DNA of 64,000 nt from Methanolobus vulcani (lineage in GTDB: Archaea; Halobacteriota; Methanosarcinia; Methanosarcinales; Methanosarcinaceae). Positions 27,841 through 36,418 of this stretch are shown one piece after another. Numbering within the stretch: position 1 is the first letter of the stretch; each line of letters starts with the position of its first letter. The DNA is taken from assembly GCF_900100715.1 (NCBI RefSeq), contig NZ_FNCA01000004.1, positions 62,001 through 126,000 on the forward strand, written 5' to 3'. Position numbers and translations under genes: made by a program. The notes under the pieces were generated by a model that had not been told where the DNA came from, searched no databases, and saw nothing but the letters and a program-made list of their open reading frames with translations.

Positions 27841-28236
27841 ATGAGTGAAAAAATAGGAATTTTGGCAATTGGACACGGCAGCAGATTACCATACAACAAC
27901 CAGGTTGTTACTGAAATTGCAAACATGATCGCAGAGAACAATCCGGAATATGTTGTAAAGGCAGGATTCATGGAGAACAGTGAGCCTACAGTTGAAGAGG
28001 CACTCATGTCATTTGAAGGTACAGGTGTAACAACAATTGCTGCAGCACCAGTATTTCTTGCATCCGGAATTCACATCACAAAAGACATTCCTGCAATCCT
28101 CAAACTCGACCCAGAGACAAACGAAGGCGAGCTCGAACTTGACGGAAATAAAGTCAGAATCGTATACGCAAAACCTCTTGGAAGCGACAAGCTCATTGCA
28201 GATCTTATCTTCAAGAGAGCACAGGAAGTCCTTTAA
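27841..28236 (+). CDS. cfbA: Sirohydrochlorin chelatase, small CbiX/CfbA type (copy 1)
   Basis: 131 residues. Small class II chelatase with one metal site: His11 in IGHGSR and His78 in [10 protein letters not shown]. It inserts cobalt (vitamin B12 route) or nickel (coenzyme F430 route, CfbA) into sirohydrochlorin; methanogen enzymes can do both. Only one half of the long bacterial CbiK/CbiXL is present, as normal in archaea. The start MSEKIGIL at 27841 is preferred over an upstream in-frame ATG at 27802. Followed by an almost identical second copy. Confidence 0.92.
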   Translation: MSEKIGILAIGHGSRLPYNNQVVTEIANMIAENNPEYVVKAGFMENSEPTVEEALMSFEGTGVTTIAAAPVFLASGIHITKDIPAILKLDPETNEGELELDGNKVRIVYAKPLGSDKLIADLIFKRAQEVL

Positions 28237-28237
28237 G

Positions 28238-28265
28238 CTGTGTCAACGACACAGTTCTCTTTTTT
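28238..28265 (+). terminator. Terminator of chelatase copy 1
   Basis: CTGTGTC (28238-28244), three-base loop, GACACAG (28248-28254), followed by CTCTTTTTT. It starts right behind the stop codon. Confidence 0.7.
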
Positions 28266-28531
28266 ACTAGCAAATCATATTTTGCAATATCTTCATTTGA
28301 TTCCATAATGGCCAATTATTTTGTACTTTTGATGGACATTTCATCAAAATAAAAATCCTGAACCATAGTCATGGTCAGAAATTTTGAATTTATATCAATA
28401 ACTATTTTGTATTGCAACTAGAGTTTACTATATTTTACATGATCTATGGAGAAATTAGGATTCACACGTGTTAAGTTCGCAAAGACATATATACCATAGT
28501 AATAATGACCTTTGGGAAGGAAGGTCACATT
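28266..28531 (+). promoter_or_regulatory. Intergenic promoter region of chelatase copy 2
   Basis: An A/T-rich gap without a gene. A TATA-like CATATATACC lies at about 28485-28495, some 40 bases before the second chelatase, so the copies are probably transcribed separately. Confidence 0.4.
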
Positions 28532-28927
28532 ATGAGTGAAAAAATAGGAATCTTGATCATTGGACATGGCAGCAGGCTACCATATAACAATCAGGTTGTT
28601 ACTGAAATTTCAAATATAATCGCAGAAAATAATCCGGAATATGTTGTAAAAACAGGTTTTGTAGAACACAGTGAACCAAAAGTAAGGGAAGCACTGATGT
28701 CATTTAAAGGCACAGGTGTGACTAGAATAGCTGCAACACCTGTATTCATGGCATCAGGAGTCCACCTTACAGAAGATATTCCGGAATTTCTCCAGCTGGA
28801 CCCTGAAACCAATGAAGGTGAAGTAGATTTTGACGGACAGAAGGCAAAGATAGTCTATGCCAAACCTCTTGGCAGTGATAAGCTCATTGCAGACCTTATT
28901 TTCAAGAGAGTACAGGAAGCACTTTAA
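28532..28927 (+). CDS. Sirohydrochlorin chelatase, small CbiX/CfbA type (copy 2)
   Basis: 131 residues, aligning without gaps to copy 1; by hand 105 of 131 residues are identical (about 80 percent). Metal ligands His11 and His78 are kept. Most changes lie between residues 41-106 and include several charge changes (Thr50Lys, Glu52Arg, Glu59Lys, Thr65Arg, Lys81Glu). A GGAAGGT site precedes the ATG at 28532. The pair may have split into a cobalt (B12) and a nickel (F430) enzyme; this is inference. Confidence 0.9.
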   Translation: MSEKIGILIIGHGSRLPYNNQVVTEISNIIAENNPEYVVKTGFVEHSEPKVREALMSFKGTGVTRIAATPVFMASGVHLTEDIPEFLQLDPETNEGEVDFDGQKAKIVYAKPLGSDKLIADLIFKRVQEAL

Positions 28928-28953
28928 ACTGTGTTTGAACACAGTTCTTTTTT
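28927..28953 (+). terminator. Terminator of chelatase copy 2
   Basis: AACTGTGTT (28927-28935) and AACACAGTT (28938-28946) form 9 bp around two bases, followed by CTTTTTT. It begins inside the stop codon and resembles the terminator of copy 1, so the duplicated unit included it. Confidence 0.7.
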
Positions 28954-29065
28954 CATATTGATCTATCCATACTCCTATCAAATATTACTATGAAATAGAA
29001 TCGAAACCGGTAAATAGCCAGCTTGCCAAAATATTAATAATAAAGGTTTATGAGGAGTTGGAAAC

Positions 29066-29764
29066 ATGGATAATGCCAAGATATCAGACAAACTCGTAAG
29101 GCTCCTTGACCTCAGGCATGAGCCGGTTGCTGTAAAAGTAATAAAGAAAGGTGAAAAGATCCCGGAAGGATTCATTGAACCTGAAAAAAACATCCGACAC
29201 TGCCAGTCCATAATGAGGGCAAGGAAGGGAGAATCTTTTGTAATTCCCGCAAACAAACATGCATGCATGGTTGGTGCTTCAAGTCTTGGACTTGTGCCTC
29301 TGCCTCCGAAAGTAAAAGAAGGCGAATTCCATTCCAATCTTGGAATGTTTGATTGCTCCGATGCTGCGGCAAATATGATAGACCAGCGCTCAGCATTTGA
29401 AGAAAAAAGTACTATTGCAACTGTCGTTGGACCTTTGAAGGACTTCAAAACAGAACCTGACGTTGTCATACTTGTTGACCTTCCTGAAACATTATACTGG
29501 CTTGTCCCTGCAGCTACATTCTTTGAAGGAGGAAGACAGGCATTCAGTACTGCTGCCTTCCAGGCAACATGTGTAGATTCTACCATAATACCAGTGATAA
29601 GTGGCAAAATGAACATGAGCCTTGGTTGTTATGGATGTCGTCGTTCTACAGACATTCAAAATGAGGAAATGATTGCAGGAATTCCTTATCAAAATCTTGA
29701 AAAGATGATAGAAGCTCTTGAGAAAATAAGCGATGGACCAATGCAAAAAGCAAGACAGAAATGA
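29066..29764 (+). CDS. DUF169 family protein
   Basis: 232 residues, no membrane segment. Family features: HEPVAVKVIKKGEKIPEGF near the N-terminus, HCQSIMRARKGESF, a central FEGGRQAFSTAAFQATCVDST and a C-terminal GCYGCRRSTDIQNEEMIAGIP. Five or more conserved cysteines suggest a metal or redox site. A paralogue is encoded on the opposite strand at 32204-32899; both keep the HCQ and C-terminal GCxG...T-IQ-EEMI signatures. The function of DUF169 is unknown. A strong GAGGAG lies eight bases before the ATG. Confidence 0.88.
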   Translation: MDNAKISDKLVRLLDLRHEPVAVKVIKKGEKIPEGFIEPEKNIRHCQSIMRARKGESFVIPANKHACMVGASSLGLVPLPPKVKEGEFHSNLGMFDCSDAAANMIDQRSAFEEKSTIATVVGPLKDFKTEPDVVILVDLPETLYWLVPAATFFEGGRQAFSTAAFQATCVDSTIIPVISGKMNMSLGCYGCRRSTDIQNEEMIAGIPYQNLEKMIEALEKISDGPMQKARQK

Positions 29765-29870
29765 GCTTCTGAGTTTTTAACTGAAGTCTATGTCACCACA
29801 CATTTTATCTCATATGAGGGAATATCTCATTCATACATGACCTTATTTCAGGTCATCAGGTGGTCTCTGA

Positions 29871-30443
29871 ATGAAATGCGCATACTGCGATGATAAAATG
29901 TGCCGGGAAGGCAAGGATTGTGCAGGCATAACAGACGATATAAGTTATGAAGGGAACGAACTTAAATCCATGAAGACTTCTGCTGCCATTGAAGCCCGGT
30001 ACTATATGCAGAAAACAAGACTTGAAGAGATAATCCTTTATGCACAGGAAATGGAATACAAAAAAATTGGGCTTGCCTTCTGTGTTGGTATGGAAAAGGA
30101 AGCAAAAGTAGTAGAAAAAATCCTGGAAAAGCATTTTAAAGTATTCTCTGTATGCTGCAAGGTTTCTGCAATCAGCAAAGAAGAATACGGCCTTGAGAAA
30201 CTACACCCTGATTCATTTGACCCAACATGTAACCCAATAGGTCAGGCAATGCTGCTTGAAAAGGATGGAACAGAGCTCAATATCATCATAGGACTGTGTA
30301 TAGGACACGACATACTTTTCACACAGCATTCATCAGCCCCTGTGACCACATTCATTGTAAAGGACCGTGTGCTTGCACATAATCCTGCAGGAGCCATATA
30401 CTCAGGTTACTACCTGAAGAAAGTTTTCGGAATAAGTGAATGA
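29871..30443 (+). CDS. DUF1847 family putative metal-binding protein
   Basis: 190 residues. Cysteines at the N-terminus (CAYCDDKMCREGKDC, with spacing like a metal-binding site), then CKVSAISKEEYG, DPTCNPIGQAMLL and GLCIGHD, together the DUF1847 pattern. The family has no assigned function and is found in anaerobes. A ribosome site AGGTGG lies before the ATG. Starts a run of three same-strand genes (with the beta-lactamase-fold and radical SAM genes). Confidence 0.88.
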   Translation: MKCAYCDDKMCREGKDCAGITDDISYEGNELKSMKTSAAIEARYYMQKTRLEEIILYAQEMEYKKIGLAFCVGMEKEAKVVEKILEKHFKVFSVCCKVSAISKEEYGLEKLHPDSFDPTCNPIGQAMLLEKDGTELNIIIGLCIGHDILFTQHSSAPVTTFIVKDRVLAHNPAGAIYSGYYLKKVFGISE

Positions 30444-30452
30444 GGTGTCTGT

Positions 30453-31124
30453 ATGAAAATCACCATTGTTTATGATAATAATGCAAAGGAAGGGCTTCAA
30501 TGCGGCTGGGGATTCGCCTGCCTAATCGAAACGGGAAAGAACAACATACTGTTTGATACTGGCTGGGATGGGCACCTACTTCTAGAAAATATGGAAAAAT
30601 TATCAATTGATCCACAGATAATTGATACACTTGTACTTTCTCACCAGCATTGGGACCACATCGGTGGAGTTACAACTTTTCTAAATATAAACCCGGATGT
30701 TGATGTATATGTACCATCCGGATTCTCCCCTCGTCTTAAAAAAGAGATTACATCCAGAATTAAGAAGAAATTATATGGAGTATCTTCTCCCCGGGAGATC
30801 CGTGATAAGATATACACAATAGGCGAATTAGAGAAAAGTGACACCGGTATAAAAGAACAATCCCTGGTCCTTGAATGTGAATCAGGAAATTTTGTCCTCA
30901 CAGGTTGTGCTCATCCTGGCCTGCTCTTAATATTAGAAGCAGCAGCTCCTTTTGGCAAAATAAACGGAATCATCGGAGGTTTACATGACAGCCAGGAATA
31001 TGGCTCATTCAAAGATATGCAACTCATCGGAGCAGGACATTGCACATCACATAAAGATGTTATAAGAAAAATGTATCCTGAGAAATTCCAGAAAATATAT
31101 GCCGGATATTCAATTGAGCTTTGA
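30453..31124 (+). CDS. Metallo-beta-lactamase fold hydrolase
   Basis: 223 residues. The metal motif LSHQHWDHIGG (HxHxDH, near residue 63) and later histidines in TGCAHPG, GGLHDS and GAGHCTSH give a two-metal site. The arrangement fits the group annotated as dihydropterin phosphate synthase-like (MJ0301-like), possibly acting in methanopterin synthesis, but this is uncertain. GAGGTGTCTGT precedes the ATG, 9 bases after the DUF1847 stop. Confidence 0.86.
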   Translation: MKITIVYDNNAKEGLQCGWGFACLIETGKNNILFDTGWDGHLLLENMEKLSIDPQIIDTLVLSHQHWDHIGGVTTFLNINPDVDVYVPSGFSPRLKKEITSRIKKKLYGVSSPREIRDKIYTIGELEKSDTGIKEQSLVLECESGNFVLTGCAHPGLLLILEAAAPFGKINGIIGGLHDSQEYGSFKDMQLIGAGHCTSHKDVIRKMYPEKFQKIYAGYSIEL

Positions 31125-31160
31125 GATCCAAAAGTAAAATATCAACTGAGAAATACCTGT

Positions 31161-32147
31161 ATGACAAAAAGAATAATTTACGGCCCCATACTTTCCAGAA
31201 GACTTGGAAGATCTCTTGGTATCGATGTGATCAAAACATCAGATACTAAGAAAAACTGTAACTTTGATTGCGTTTATTGCCAGCTTGGACATGTTCTCAA
31301 AAAAATAACAGGAACCAACGATGTAAAAGGCACTGTAACACCTGAAGAAGTTATTGAAGACTTACGTTGTTACCACAAAAATATCGAAGACCTTGAATAC
31401 ATCACTTTTTCAGGCACATGCGAGCCCACATTAAATCCAGAACTTGGAGAGATGATCAGAGGAATTAAGAAAATAAGTTCTCATCCGGTTTGTGTTATTA
31501 CAAATTCATCACTTGTTGACAAAGAAAAGATACGTGAAAATCTATCTGAAGCTGATCTTGTAGTAGCAACTCTCGTTTCCGGTTATGAAGAAACATTCAT
31601 GGCCATCAACAGACCTGCTGATGGTATTATTCTTGAGAACATAATCAACGGACTTAAAGAAATCAAAAAAATGGACAAACGTCCTATCCTCGGTATTGAA
31701 GTGATGCTGGTTGATTCAAACATTGATTTTCCTGTAAACCACACAGAAAGAGAGATTGAGAAATTAAAAGAGACCTTGATCGAGATTGATCCTGATGAAA
31801 TAGAGATTCTCACGGTCAGCAGACCTCCTGCAGAGAATTATATTATTCCGGTTCCTGAAGACAGATTAAAAGAAATTGCCACGGAATTTGAAAAAGTGTT
31901 TGGAAAAGAACGTGTTAAGCTGGTACTTAAAGGAATAAAAAGATCTCGTTCAAAAATGAAACATGTAAACATCGAAGAAGAAATTTATGACCTCATCATG
32001 AGAAGGCCCTGCACTTTCAAACAAATATCTGTATCCCTTGGAATTAATGACAAAGAGCTCAAAGTAATTATCGACAGGTTTCTCTCATCTAAAAGTATAA
32101 AGGAAATAACTGCCGGGGAAAAGAAATACTACAAAATAAACAGATAG
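31161..32147 (+). CDS. Radical SAM protein (COG0731-like) with winged-helix C-terminus
   Basis: 328 residues. The radical SAM cluster motif CNFDCVYC gives Cys33, Cys37 and Cys40. GPILSRRLGRSLGID at the N-terminus and FSGTCEPTLNP (the GGE-like strand) are typical of the COG0731 group, which also contains the wyosine enzyme TYW1, but the flavodoxin or tRNA-binding regions of TYW1 are missing. The last 70 residues (EIYDLIMRRPCTFKQISVSLGINDKEL) look like a winged helix. Substrate unknown. Confidence 0.9.
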   Translation: MTKRIIYGPILSRRLGRSLGIDVIKTSDTKKNCNFDCVYCQLGHVLKKITGTNDVKGTVTPEEVIEDLRCYHKNIEDLEYITFSGTCEPTLNPELGEMIRGIKKISSHPVCVITNSSLVDKEKIRENLSEADLVVATLVSGYEETFMAINRPADGIILENIINGLKEIKKMDKRPILGIEVMLVDSNIDFPVNHTEREIEKLKETLIEIDPDEIEILTVSRPPAENYIIPVPEDRLKEIATEFEKVFGKERVKLVLKGIKRSRSKMKHVNIEEEIYDLIMRRPCTFKQISVSLGINDKELKVIIDRFLSSKSIKEITAGEKKYYKINR

Positions 32148-32162
32148 CTAAAAAATAAGAAC

Positions 32163-32182
32163 TCAGTACATAATTGTACTGA
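32163..32182. terminator. Terminator between convergent radical SAM and DUF169 genes
   Basis: TCAGTACA (32163-32170), loop TAAT, TGTACTGA (32175-32182): a perfect 8-bp stem. A T-rich stretch (TATTATAATATTTTTT) follows on the plus strand and A-rich sequence lies on the other side, so it can serve both strands. Confidence 0.65.
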
Positions 32183-32203
32183 ATGAAATTATTATAATAT
32201 TTT

Positions 32204-32899
32204 TTAACAGGCGTATGTACCAAACATTGCCTTTGCAGATTCTACAAGAGCAGGCAACATATCTACAGGTACGCTCATGATCATTTCCTCATCCTGTATC
32301 TCAGTATACTTTCTGCTGCCACTGCAGCCGATCGTGATACCTGCCTCACCTGTAAGATATGGGTATGAAACACCATCTGCACAGACACTCTGTTTACCGG
32401 CAAATCCTGCATTTACACGTCCACCGTTCTTCTGAAGCAGGGCCTGTGAAAGTTCCATTACTATCTTTGGCTTTGCAATGACAAGGATTACATCAGGTAC
32501 GAAGCTTGCCTTCTCAAGTGGAGCATAGAGTACAGCCTTGATTGAATTTGCCTCCACCATAGGAACCCTGTCCATAGTTGCTTTTGCAGCATCAAGAGAG
32601 GCAAAGTGATTGAGATTGTAATAAACCTCGCCGGACTTGAGTTTTGGGCTCATCTCTGTAAGTCCCATTACAGATGCACCACCTTTGCACATCTGGTCAT
32701 TAAGTGTTGCATAGAACTCAGTACCAAGCCTTCTTACATTGTCAACCATCTGGCAGTGCCTTGTTGTCTCTCCAACATGTGGAATCTGTTCCGGGATTTC
32801 CTCGTCAGCTCTAACAAGGTGTACAGCAACCGGAGATGTGGTCATTTGAAGTACTTCTTTGAGTTCGTTACCATATTTCTGGATATCTTCGTTGTTCAT
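32204..32899 (-). CDS. DUF169 family protein (paralogue of the gene at 29066)
   Basis: 231 residues from ATG at 32897-32899, which has AGGAG eight bases upstream; a longer frame to 32947 lacks such a site. Family marks: SPVAVHLVRADEEIPEQ, RHCQMVDNVRR, DQMCKGGASVMGL, NAGFAGKQSVCADG and GCSGSRKYTEIQDEEMIMSVP. It shares the HCQ and GC(Y/S)G(C/S)R signatures with the other copy but is clearly diverged. Possible metal or redox role; not known. Confidence 0.88.
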   Translation of the reverse strand: MNNEDIQKYGNELKEVLQMTTSPVAVHLVRADEEIPEQIPHVGETTRHCQMVDNVRRLGTEFYATLNDQMCKGGASVMGLTEMSPKLKSGEVYYNLNHFASLDAAKATMDRVPMVEANSIKAVLYAPLEKASFVPDVILVIAKPKIVMELSQALLQKNGGRVNAGFAGKQSVCADGVSYPYLTGEAGITIGCSGSRKYTEIQDEEMIMSVPVDMLPALVESAKAMFGTYAC

Positions 32900-33089
32900 T
32901 ATGGAATCTCCTGTAAAAGAAAAAGACATTAGTTCTAGGATGTGCATTTATTATGCACAACTGCTATATCAAGCTTGCCATTTGAATAAAAAATCGCAAT
33001 ATAGAGACACGAAATATTCACACCCGTGAACATCACTAAAAAGAGAACAGTGTGCCCGGATCTTAGAAAAAACACAATCAAGGATCATA

Positions 33090-34226
33090 TTAATCAGGAT
33101 AGATCTTTCTCAGTTCATTATAGAACTCAGTCAGCACAACTTTATAGATAATATACACGGGAATTGCAAGAATCATGCCCAGAGCACCAAGCATGTTTGC
33201 AAACATAAGAGTCAACAAAACACTCAATAATGGATTAACATTCATCTTACCTGATATCATATATGGAATGAGATACAGGTTGTCCACAAGCTGGGCAATT
33301 ACAACTGTTATTATCGCATAAAGTGCAGTTGTCGGGCTTACAATGAAAGCTATGATCACAGCAGGAATTGCACCAATAAAAGGACCTATGTAAGGTACTA
33401 TGTTCAGCAAACCTGCAAGTATACCAAGGAAGAACCACCCATTTATGCCTGCCAGATAAAAGCCGATACAACAGATAAGTCCCACAATAACACTTTCAAG
33501 AATCTTTGCAGAGAAATAATCCCGGAGGCGCTTTCCAATATCAAGTATCGAAGAGGACACGCAGTCCTGATACTTTACCGGGAAAAAAGCAACTATCTCA
33601 GAAACTATTACATTCTTCTTTGCAAAATAAAGACGGAACATCATCGGTATGATGAGCAGACCTGTGAATACAAAGTATGATAATCTAGAGATCAGTGATG
33701 AGAAGAAACTGAAGATATAATCTCCAATTGACTTCATGTCAGCGCTGGATATCAATGGACCCGCAGCCATATTTCCATTAACATTAGCACTCATGTTTTC
33801 GCTCATATTTCCAGAGGGAACAACTGACGGGGTTTCACCCATTATTTGACCAATATTAGCATTATTTTGTGAAGAAAGGAGATAACCATAGGTCGAAAAG
33901 ATACTGGAAATACCTGTTTCATACTCTTCCTGAGAATTTACAAGAGAATTCATGTCTGACAACTGTCCCACCATTAACAGAGATACCAGCAATAATCCAA
34001 TTACAACAAGAGATACAGAATAGATCCTCCTGGCCCAGAGAGACTTATGACCAAAATATCGGTTAAATTCTATGAGGATGCTATCGGTCACAAGCACGAG
34101 TATGCTTCCAATTATCAGAACGATGAATATATCCTCAAAGTGGAACAGCACAGCAAAGATAATTGAAAGGAACACGGATACTACAAGCATTATGCTCCAT
34201 ACTTTAGAATTAGTTGTCAGTGCCAT
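33090..34226 (-). CDS. AI-2E family (PerM-like) membrane transporter
   Basis: 378 residues with about seven to eight hydrophobic segments: 10-30 and 31-50, 65-85, about 175-195, then in the C-terminal half VIVGLICCIGFYLAGINGWFFLG, LLNIVPYIGPFIGAIPAVIIAFI and the long final pair LLSVLLTLMFANMLGALGMI. The PYIGPFIGAIPA motif is the family hallmark. An Asn/Ser/Met-rich loop lies between TM3 and TM4. Family roles range from quorum-signal export to cation transport, so the substrate is open. Last gene of a six-gene minus-strand array. Confidence 0.9.
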   Translation of the reverse strand: MALTTNSKVWSIMLVVSVFLSIIFAVLFHFEDIFIVLIIGSILVLVTDSILIEFNRYFGHKSLWARRIYSVSLVVIGLLLVSLLMVGQLSDMNSLVNSQEEYETGISSIFSTYGYLLSSQNNANIGQIMGETPSVVPSGNMSENMSANVNGNMAAGPLISSADMKSIGDYIFSFFSSLISRLSYFVFTGLLIIPMMFRLYFAKKNVIVSEIVAFFPVKYQDCVSSSILDIGKRLRDYFSAKILESVIVGLICCIGFYLAGINGWFFLGILAGLLNIVPYIGPFIGAIPAVIIAFIVSPTTALYAIITVVIAQLVDNLYLIPYMISGKMNVNPLLSVLLTLMFANMLGALGMILAIPVYIIYKVVLTEFYNELRKIYPD

Positions 34227-34245
34227 TTTTGCTCCCTGTAAGATT

Positions 34246-35568
34246 TTAAGTAATTACAGGATTTCTTTTTATAAATAATTCTTTCATGGATTTAAATACA
34301 GAATCAAGTACGTTTTCTGAGTTAGAAGTATCCTCTTCTTTTTTGGAAACAGGACCTGCACCTGAAGATTTATTTGAAGTATTCCCACCCATATCGATTA
34401 CCACCACATCATCCCCTGAAATCTCATTTACCTTTCCGGTTATTGCAAAATTACCAAAGCCAGTGGTAGTTGAAACGAAAGTGACATTTGAATGTGAATT
34501 ATCTGATGTATTTGAACCTTCCAGTATCTTTACGGGGAATGTTTTCCAGACATGACCGCTGAACAGGTTCAGACGTACAGAATCAGCATCGATATTGTTA
34601 TCATCAAGCCACTGCTGACTTACGTTGAAAAAAATGCGAGTATTACTTATCTTATTATCAAGGCCTATTTTGTCAGGATTGATATTTACATAATAATAGA
34701 CTTTATCATGCGGATCTTCTGAAACAAAAGATGAACGATTATTCAGCACTTCAAGTGACATACGTACATAGCCTATGTTGACAGATGAAGTGAATTCCAG
34801 AGAACTTATAGGATTTTTCTCATCATTAAATGAGAACTCAGTTAGCACATTTTTGTTTATGAACTGCATATTCACTTCTTTCACAAGAATTTTTTTGTAA
34901 TCCTCATTGGAGGAAACAGAACCTGAAGAACTACTACTTCCGCTTCCCCCAGACATTATCTGAGAGGGAGTAGGAGTGGCTACCCAGTACCACTGGTTTT
35001 CAATGCTTCCGTTAGGATTCAAAACATGGACTTTTATACTGTAATTTCCTGTTTCGGAAACATCAGGAACATAAATGCTGTTAAAGATACCATCATAATT
35101 TGCTACCTGGTTATTATTAAGATACCAGGTCACATCAGATCCTTCACTTACATTTGCCCTGAAAACAGGCTTGCGATCAAGTCTTGAACTGAGAACAGTA
35201 TCATCTGGCGAGAATGTGACATTGAACGCAGGTACGACATTTACAGTCCATATTTTACTTGTATCGGTTGAACCGGAAACAACTGCGGTCAAATTATAAG
35301 TTCCTGCTTCTGTTTCTGCGAATGAATAAGATGAACTTGTAGATGACAAACTCTGCTCTACAACTACATCATCCAGCAACCATACAATATCTGATGAAGC
35401 AGTGGCTGAAACTGAGAATCCAAGTGAATCATTAGTTGATACAGACTGAGATTGTGCAATCGGATCAAATGTGACACTGCCGATTGCAGATGCAGGAACT
35501 ACTGCCAATATCAGAAAAATAGCTGAAATAATAAAATGTATCCTAATATCGTGTTTAGTAAAAGACAA
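34246..35568 (-). CDS. Secreted surface protein with PGF-pre-PGF-like domain
   Basis: About 440 residues from a TTG at 35566-35568; this start has GAGGT before it and begins 11 bases after the TrmB stop. An ATG at 35616 exists but would overlap the TrmB gene by 37 bases. A signal sequence (IHFIISAIFLILAVVPASAIG, near 10-30) is followed by two Ig/PKD-like repeats (FDPIAQSQSVSTNDSLGFSVSA; FSPDDTVLSSRLDRKPVF) and a Ser/Gly-rich linker (about 210-225). The C-terminal half (VKEVNMQFINKNVLTEFSFNDEKNPI to GFGNFAITGKVNEI) resembles the PGF-pre-PGF domain of archaeal surface proteins. No clear PGF-CTERM anchor follows. Confidence 0.8.
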   Translation of the reverse strand: MSFTKHDIRIHFIISAIFLILAVVPASAIGSVTFDPIAQSQSVSTNDSLGFSVSATASSDIVWLLDDVVVEQSLSSTSSSYSFAETEAGTYNLTAVVSGSTDTSKIWTVNVVPAFNVTFSPDDTVLSSRLDRKPVFRANVSEGSDVTWYLNNNQVANYDGIFNSIYVPDVSETGNYSIKVHVLNPNGSIENQWYWVATPTPSQIMSGGSGSSSSSGSVSSNEDYKKILVKEVNMQFINKNVLTEFSFNDEKNPISSLEFTSSVNIGYVRMSLEVLNNRSSFVSEDPHDKVYYYVNINPDKIGLDNKISNTRIFFNVSQQWLDDNNIDADSVRLNLFSGHVWKTFPVKILEGSNTSDNSHSNVTFVSTTTGFGNFAITGKVNEISGDDVVVIDMGGNTSNKSSGAGPVSKKEEDTSNSENVLDSVFKSMKELFIKRNPVIT

Positions 35569-35578
35569 GATCAAAACC

Positions 35579-36376
35579 TCATATTGTATATTTTTCAGAT
35601 ATTTCCCATTTCGCACTTAATAGATGGGAAATTACAGAAGAGAACTCTGCACCATTTGTCCATACTGCAGACAGATCAGTATCTCCATCTCCATCTTTAA
35701 GTATATCAACAAGCATTTCTGAATTGTCAATAACAATAACGAAGCTTTTCAGTTTCGAATCGGTCTCTTCAATAGAGTTTACACGTACTGTCGCCAGGGG
35801 AACCAGATTCTTAATTTTCTTTGCTTCATCTTCACAGGAACTTATGACCCTTACAGTAATGCCTTCTTCACCGGCTTTCCTGTTCATGACGCCTATTATA
35901 GTAGTATAATCCTTTTTGAGGGAGGAATGGTTCTCTGCAATTGTCCTGAAAGGTGTCGATGAAGCCAGTATCAGAATATCTTTTTTTGCGCCTTCCATCA
36001 TCTGGATCACTTTACAGGTAACATTTCTTGCACCATTGATGTTCCAGATATGCTCCTCGGTTGTTTCACTTGCAGACTCGCCATATATTTCACTTAGTTT
36101 TTCAAAGACAATATCACATTCATCTGCATAATCATTCTTCAGTTTGGCAAGAGCCTCTTCGGGAGGGATACACCTGTAACGCATTGGTTTTGTGTTCTGG
36201 AACTCGATTATTCCTTTTTTTTCCAGCTTTTTCAAAGCTCCGTAGATTGCTGAATTCGGAACTCCTGAATCATCATGCAGAGTTGAAACTGTTGCATCCG
36301 CGTTCCTGACAAGAGCCACGTAAACTTTTGCTTCGTAAGAAGTAAAACCAAGATTTTGAAGAGATGTGACGATCAT
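35579..36376 (-). CDS. TrmB-family transcriptional regulator
   Basis: 265 residues. N-terminal winged helix: LQNLGFTSYEAKVYVALVRNADATVSTLHDDSGVPNSAIYGALKKLEKKGIIEFQ (residues 5-60) is typical TrmB; the C-terminal half (about 110-260, with ILILASSTPFRTI) is the TrmB effector domain, a phospholipase-D-like fold that in the founding members binds sugars. It lies inside the export cassette between a surface protein gene and its paralogue pair, so it probably controls this cassette. AGGTGCAATTATC precedes the ATG. Confidence 0.9.
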   Translation of the reverse strand: MIVTSLQNLGFTSYEAKVYVALVRNADATVSTLHDDSGVPNSAIYGALKKLEKKGIIEFQNTKPMRYRCIPPEEALAKLKNDYADECDIVFEKLSEIYGESASETTEEHIWNINGARNVTCKVIQMMEGAKKDILILASSTPFRTIAENHSSLKKDYTTIIGVMNRKAGEEGITVRVISSCEDEAKKIKNLVPLATVRVNSIEETDSKLKSFVIVIDNSEMLVDILKDGDGDTDLSAVWTNGAEFSSVISHLLSAKWEISEKYTI

Positions 36377-36418
36377 GATAATTGCACCTGAAAACTAAAA
36401 ATAAAAATTAGAAGAAGA

